DNA of 64,000 nucleotides, from positions 132,101,592 through 132,165,591 of the forward strand of contig JAKSZU010000006.1 in NCBI GenBank assembly GCA_026018925.1. The letters are read 5' to 3'. The translations under genes were made by a program, and so were the position numbers. Shown here one piece after another: positions 58,926-64,000 of the stretch; the stretch's first letter is position 1, and each line of letters opens with the position of its first letter. The stretch comes from Tupaia tana (Eukaryota; Chordata; Mammalia; Scandentia; Tupaiidae). The notes below the pieces were generated by a model. The model did no database searches. It was not told the DNA's origin and saw only the letters and a program-made list of their open reading frames with translations.

Positions 58926-59657
58926 AGAAAGCTAAAAAAAGAAATTAGAAGCTCTCATTATATTAGGACACTTTAACACTACTTTATTAATTGCTAATAC
59001 CTTAAGGAGAACAAAAGAATGAGTAGATTTTGGCAATTCGAACAACAAAATTATTAAGCTTATTATGGAAATACATGACATTCTGCATTTGATCATTACA
59101 GAATACAAACACTTTTCAAGATGCACAAAACATTTATAAAAATTATCCACCCCCTAAGCCATATAGCAAGGATAAACAGATTTCAGAGAGTTGGTATTCT
59201 GTGCAAATGTGATGCAAGTATTTGGGTGTAGATGGAGGTAGAACTGTTCATTTTAAAAATCTGAGCACCACAAGTAACAAATTACCTTTTGAGTGAGTAT
59301 TTTTTGTTTGTTTGTATGTTTTTTTTTGTTTGTTTGTTTTTTTGTTTTTAACTTCAGGCTTATGAGAGAGAGTTTAGAAGAGGCTTAATCATTTACTTGG
59401 GAATTGAGTCTATGTTTCCATTAAAAATACAATTTAATTATTGAAACATGATCCTATTTCTAAATGTGTTTTGTCATTGACAAGTGGGATCATCAAAATT
59501 GCTGTGTTTGTTCTAATTAATGTGTGGGTAGTTGGAAGTAATCAGAGGTTACTTAGTATCATGTAGTGTTAAGCAATTCAAAACCTTTACAGTTTGAAGA
59601 CTACACTATTGGGAAGAATATATGTAAAGCCAAAATTCTTTTCAAAAATCAAAATTA
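58926..59657. other. Unique AT-rich intron sequence with a GTTT array
   Basis: tttgtttgt runs at about 59306-59348. No gene. Confidence 0.55.
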
Positions 59658-59766
59658 TATCCCCCTTCAGGGGTGATTTCTCATTTTCTGTCTGTCTCTG
59701 TCCGTCTATAGTGAGTGCACACACCCTATAGCAAAAATCTCTCTCTAAAGAAAAAAATAATAAAAA
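59658..59766 (+). mobile_element. SINE-A, 5'-truncated
   Basis: Begins at the body hairpin (cccccttcaggggtgatttc) and keeps the CT tract, cacaccctatagcaaaaatc and tail. No TSD is obvious. Confidence 0.88.
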
Positions 59767-59895
59767 ATCCTGCCCAAAGGCAGAGCACCAGGTTCAATGG
59801 CCTCAGTGGTCAATAGTTTCGCCTTTATTCCAAAAGGTAATACAGCTGCAAAATAGTTACCTAGACTAGCTACAAAAACTAGAACACTCACTTAG

Positions 59896-60163
59896 GGACC
59901 AGCAATGGCATAATGGTTACGATGCTGGTGGTTACGACGCTGGACTCCCAGAGTCGACCATGGTACCAGACCCAGCAGCTTAAAACTCACGCCTGGTGTG
60001 TGCGTGTGTGCATGCCCCAAATCCCGAGAAAATAATGGAGGAGAAGGAATTGCAGCATAGTCATCCCACGTGGGGGGTGATTTCTCACTTCCTGTCTCTG
60101 TCTCTCCACCTAGGGTACACACCGTGTAGCAAAAATCTCTCTAAAAACATAAATAAATAAACA
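59896..60163 (+). mobile_element. SINE-A with an internal head duplication
   Basis: Inside the head, ggttacgatgctggt is followed directly by ggttacgacgctgga, a tandem copy of about 15 bp between the A and B boxes. The rest is a typical young to intermediate copy. Confidence 0.9.
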
Positions 60164-60266
60164 CTGCACATAAAGCTTTTAAACTGTAAACATGTATTTT
60201 AAGCTAGTTATACTATACCTTCTTCGTTGAAATAACAAAGGAAGATTTAAAAACACTGTACACACT

Positions 60267-60532
60267 GGGGCCAGCAGGTTGGACAAGGTGGTTAAGGTGC
60301 TGGATTCCCACAGGGCTGACTGTGTGGTTCAAGTCTCAGACCCAACAGCTTGAAATTCACTCCAGGCATATGTACATGCTTGCCCAAAATACTGAGAGGG
60401 GAATAGAAGAGAAGGGACTGTGGCATGGCCACCCCTCCCCCAGGGAGATTTCTCACTTTCCCTCTCTCTGTTTCTCCCCAGTAAGCACACTCACTTATGG
60501 CAAAAACCTAAAAACAAAACAAAACAAAAAAT
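60267..60532 (+). mobile_element. SINE-A, old-type copy with 11-bp TSD
   Basis: ggggccagcaggttggacaa head, agtaagcacactcacttatg end, (caaaa)n tail. The TSD ctgtacacact is exact at 60256-60266 and 60533-60543. Confidence 0.9.
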
Positions 60533-60650
60533 CTGTACACACTAAAAAGAGTACATATGTACATATGAAAATATTTTCCAAAAATTGCAAGAAAATCTTA
60601 GGAATAAAGTTGATAAGATAATCTCGATAAATAACTTGAAAATTGGTCTA

Positions 60651-60911
60651 TTATTTTTTTGAGAGGTTTTTGCTATAGGGCACGTGTGCTCGCCAGACAG
60701 AGAGACAGAGAGATAGAAAGAGAGAAATCACCCCCCAGGGGGGATGGCCACACCGCAATCCCTTTTCCTCCATTCTCCTCTCAGGATCTTGGGTACGTAC
60801 GCACACGCACCCGGTGTGAATTTCAAGCCACCGGGTCTGGGACATGAACTGCGGTCGGTCGACTACATGGGAGTCCAGCGACATAGCCATTACGCCAACT
60901 GCTGGTCCCGG
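60651..60911 (-). mobile_element. SINE-A, young copy with 11-bp TSD
   Basis: gctatagggcacgtgtgctc to cgccaactgctggtcccgg. The TSD aaattggtcta is exact at 60640-60650 and 60912-60922. The head carries a small ggtc duplication. Confidence 0.94.
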
Positions 60912-60922
60912 AAATTGGTCTA

Positions 60923-61878
60923 ATCTTTAAAATAAAGAAAAGGAAAACAATTTAACTAATTGAATATAGATTTTGATTTTTCAAAATCTAAAATTTTCAC
61001 TATGCCTCAGTTTTACCTGACTGCTTGAGTGCAACAATTTTCAAAAGAACTCAATGACATAATAAAGTCATTGAGTTTATTATGATATAATAAAGATATG
61101 ATATTATGATATAATAAACCTATGATATAATAAAGTCAAACATAATAAAATCATAATTTTGACATAATAAAGTCAAACCTATAGTTGCATGTTTTGATGT
61201 ATATTAAAACTACATTTATATCAATAGGAAATAGTTTGTAATGACTAATTCTAAACAATTATCGTGGTAGCACTAACACAAATTTATAAAGGAAGTAAAT
61301 TATCCATGTGATATGCAAGTAATTATAAAAACTAAGCTTTAATGTTGGTATTAAACATATCTCTAATTACAGAAGAGGGAAGCATAATAAAGAATTTCAG
61401 TTTTTTCGTTATTCTGTCTTATGCTTGATTGTCCACACTGCCAATGGAATTATTCAACACATTTCAAGGTATGTTTTAAAAAATGAAATGAGTATACTAC
61501 TAAAAATCTTCTGTAAAAACTTTTATTCAAGTCCTTAAATTAAGGCTATCATAGCTCATAACTGATCTGAAAAAAAAAATGTCATTGTATCACTTTTTCT
61601 CACCAGCTCATTCATCTTCAAATACTGTTGTTTTTCACTTGTTAGTCTAAACCATGATAAATGTGCTTACACAGCTACTATTCCTAAAGGTCACATGTGA
61701 TTCTAAGTACTACACATACATTTAGCAAGACCTGATCCACATCATATGGAAATGTTAGTCTGTAAATAGCTCAACTGGAAGAACGCTATAACAGGAGAAA
61801 AAAACTTTCGATAACATATATTATCAGCAATAGAAAGTATATTTCATAATATAAGAAAAAACAGTATTTCAATTTTAT
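60923..61878. other. AT-rich intron with a small ataataaa array
   Basis: An imperfect array at about 61055-61180 repeats tatgatataataaagtc-like units. No gene. Confidence 0.6.
61048..61077. repeat. 11-bp inverted repeat with 8-nt loop
   Basis: AACTCAATGAC, loop ataataaa, GTCATTGAGTT; perfect arms. Confidence 0.92.
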
Positions 61879-61887
61879 TAGCAACTG

Positions 61888-62168
61888 TTTTTTTTTTTTT
61901 TTTTTTTTTTTTCTTTTTTTGGAGAGGTTTTAGCTATAGGGCGCGTGCGCTCGCCAGACAGACAGAGACAGAGAGATAGAAAGCAGGAAATCACCCCCCA
62001 GGGGGGATGGCCACGCCGCAATCCCTTCTCCACCATTCTCCTCTCGGGATCTTGGGCACGCACGCACACGCGCCCGGCGTGAGTTTAAGCCGCCGGGTCC
62101 GGGACTCGAACCGCGGTCGTCTACGTGGGAGTCCAGCGACATAGCCATTACGCTAACTGCTGGTCCCG
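61888..62168 (-). mobile_element. SINE-A, youngest-looking copy
   Basis: Nearly every CpG is intact (gctatagggcgcgtgcgctc, cgccgggtccgggactcgaa). It ends gctaactgctggtccc. The TSD tagcaactg is at 61879-61887 and 62169-62177. Confidence 0.95.
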
Positions 62169-62289
62169 TAGCAACTGGTTTTTACTTGACATTTTGTATG
62201 TGTTTTCTTATTAAATCTTTCTCTGCATTTGCCTTAACAACCCACTAGTTGGTAAGTTCATTTCCCTAGTTGTTTTAAGAATTATTTTA

Positions 62290-62443
62290 TTTTAATTTTA
62301 TTTATTTATTTTAATTTGTCCAGAGGTGATAGAGAAAGAGAGAGAGAGAGAGGAAAGCAAACCGCCAGGTCCAGGACTCGAATCAGGGTCGGCCCTGTGG
62401 AAGTCCAGCGCCTTAACCACCATGCCATCTGGTGCCCCCTCCC
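62290..62443 (-). mobile_element. SINE-As (short form)
   Basis: aatttgtccagaggtgatag to caccatgccatctggtgccc. CpG-containing B box gactcgaatc. Confidence 0.87.
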
Positions 62444-63354
62444 CCACTTAATTTTGGATGGAGGGGGGAAGAAACTTCAGGTAGGTATGTAGAGTTAAAA
62501 ATATTAAAGTTAGTAAAAGAAGTTAAGAAAAGAAGGGACAAGGAATGAAAAAAAAGGAGTGAGGGAGATAAGAGAGAAAAATACATGACAGAGAATATAA
62601 GTAGTACAGAAAAAGGGAAAACATAAAATGCATCTCATCATCTTCCTAATTTCAGTATTATACTAAATGTATAATCAAGATTGCCAGGTTCATCTCTTTT
62701 AACTAGAAATGTGCTTTACTCTTAGCTCCATTTCTGAGCCACTATAGGTATTAAACAGCAATTTACATGTGATTTGCATTTTTTTTGTACTTGTGGTTTT
62801 GGTAAGTCTTCCAAACCTAATGACTGTTCCTTTGGCCAGCAACATAAATGCTATAATCGCACAATTATTGTGCTGGGAACAGTTTAATTCAGCATTTTGT
62901 TCTCAACCACAGAACAATTACTCAACAATTTCGGTTAACCAGACTAGCTCGCTGCCTGGAGAGAAAGAGGAATATTCACAAGATCTATTGTCTCACATAA
63001 AGGCAGCTACTAGACCTGCTGGAACTTTCTGGTACTGCTCTGCTCACTTCACTACACATGTCCGTGGTAACGAAAAAGACAGACTGCAGGTTTTCCTTTA
63101 AGGTCTTGCTACTTGTTCAGTTCTTTCAGTTATGCATTTACATATTTTCAAAAGAACATGAGATTTTGGTGGGTCTGGATAAACAGTCCTATAGATAAAT
63201 GTACTTAAAAAACATTAATATAATGACAGATGATACAAACAACTGAAAATTCAAAATCGTACGTTCAATACTCTTCCTTACAGCAGCTATCTTGTAGTGG
63301 TTACAGTGATGGTAAAGGGTTCCAAACTGTGAGCAATCTCATCTATCATTTAAA
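62444..63354. other. SINE-free intron with a SOX-site cluster
   Basis: 900 bp without a recognised repeat. It holds the ACAAT cluster at 62860-62930. A 110-codon frame at 62769-63101 has no known domain and is not called. Confidence 0.5.
62860..62930. promoter_or_regulatory. Cluster of SOX-type sites with an inverted pair
   Basis: CACAATTATTGTG at 62860-62872 is a perfect 6-bp inverted repeat around one base and contains two head-to-head ACAAT cores. AACAAT cores follow at 62913-62918 and 62924-62929, and ttttgtt lies near 62896. ACAAT is the usual HMG-box core. The cluster is in a SINE-free stretch. Binding and function are inferred. Confidence 0.3.
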
Positions 63355-63365
63355 TTATATGACTT

Positions 63366-63580
63366 GATGACCAGCAGGTGGCATGATGGTTAAGGAGCTG
63401 GACACTTCCAAATGGCTGACTACAGTTCGAGTCTCGCACCTGGTGGCTTGCTTTCTCACTTTCTCTCTCTCTCTCTCGAGTGCACATGCACTCTCACTTC
63501 TGCTGTGTCTCTCTCTGGTCAAATTTAAATAAATTTATTAATAAATAAAATGAATAATTCTTTAAAATAAATAAATAAAT
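63366..63580 (+). mobile_element. SINE-As (short form) with partial duplication
   Basis: accagcaggtggcatgatgg head, gcttgctttctcactttctc, an extra segment gagtgcacatgcactctcac, then ctggtcaaatttaaataaat. The flanks tatatgactt and tacatgactt form the TSD. Confidence 0.88.
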
Positions 63581-63710
63581 TACATGACTTAACAGTGCAA
63601 CTGGTTTAATGTCAACTTTTATTCTATATTTAAAATTTTAAAAATAGAAATTGAGACCACATAATCATAACTGTTACATTCTTTTTCTTCTATTAATTTG
63701 TTTAATTTTA

Positions 63711-63962
63711 TTTATTTATTTATTTTTTTGAGAGGTTTTTGCTATGCTCGCCAGTAAGCCAAAGACAGAGAGACAGAAAGTGAGAAATCATCCCCCAGGG
63801 GGATGGCCATGCTGCAATCCCTTCTCCTCTATTCTCCTTACAGGATCTTGGGCATGCACGCACACACACCCGGCATGAGTTTAAGCCACTGGGTCCGGGA
63901 CTCAAACGGCAGTCAACTACATGGGAGTCTAGTGACATAGCCATTACGCTAACTGCTGGTCC
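63711..63962 (-). mobile_element. SINE-A, young to intermediate
   Basis: gagaggtttttgctatgctc (the gggcgcgtgc segment is deleted) to gctaactgctggtcc. The TSD ttaatttta is at 63702-63710 and 63963-63971. Confidence 0.9.
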
Positions 63963-64000
63963 TTAATTTTACTTTTAATTTATCATATTGAAAACATATG

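Noticed and set aside
62769-63101. 110-codon open frame
   Set aside because: No recognised domain, no splice or promoter context; AT-rich intron with chance openness.

Overview
This window is mammalian nuclear DNA that lies entirely inside one gene. Two short exons on the minus strand (36413-36533 and 5948-6033) encode 68 consecutive residues, plus the codon split between them, of the transcription factor SOX5, a SoxD protein. They cover the Pro/Ala-rich linker between the coiled coil and the HMG box. Everything else is intron: part of the upstream intron (36534-64000), one complete phase-1 intron of 30,379 bp (6034-36412), and part of the downstream intron (1-5947). I found no other protein-coding gene and no tRNA or rRNA gene. 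The longer open frames are by-products of repeats.

The introns are AT-rich and heavily loaded with SINEs, roughly one per kilobase and about a quarter of the bases. I use working names. SINE-A is a tRNA-derived element of about 250-270 bp, with a promoter head, a CpG-rich body, a CT-rich segment and a poly(A) tail. It occurs as young copies (high CpG, clean target-site duplications, TSDs) and older degraded copies. SINE-As is a short relative of about 130-200 bp. It lacks the body and ends in a different 3' sequence, ggtcaaatttaaataaa. SINE-B is a separate 220 bp tRNA-headed family. SINE-C joins a tRNA-like head to a 7SL/Alu-like module. Older layers are mammal-wide: MIR, L2-like LINE pieces, a MER5/Charlie-type hAT MITE, MaLR-type LTRs, one L1 3' segment, and five copies of an 80 bp mariner-type MITE.

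The organism is a placental mammal without the usual Alu, B1/B2, carnivore or ruminant SINEs. A 7SL-like module next to dominant tRNA SINEs suggests a non-primate, non-rodent member of Euarchontoglires. A colugo is my first guess and a treeshrew my second. This is inference: the SINE names were not checked against a database.

The most interesting non-repeat segment is a GC- and CpG-rich island at about 33040-33220, in the large intron between the two coding exons. On the SOX5 strand it carries a TGACATCA CRE-like site, a GTAAAC forkhead-like core and a strong gtaagt donor. The next exon downstream contains an in-frame Met codon in near-ideal Kozak context. Together these suggest an internal promoter and alternative first exon for a short SOX5 isoform lacking the coiled coil. 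Other notable features are a NAGNAG acceptor, an inverted-repeat SOX-site cluster, a double E-box palindrome and several nested or reused insertion sites.
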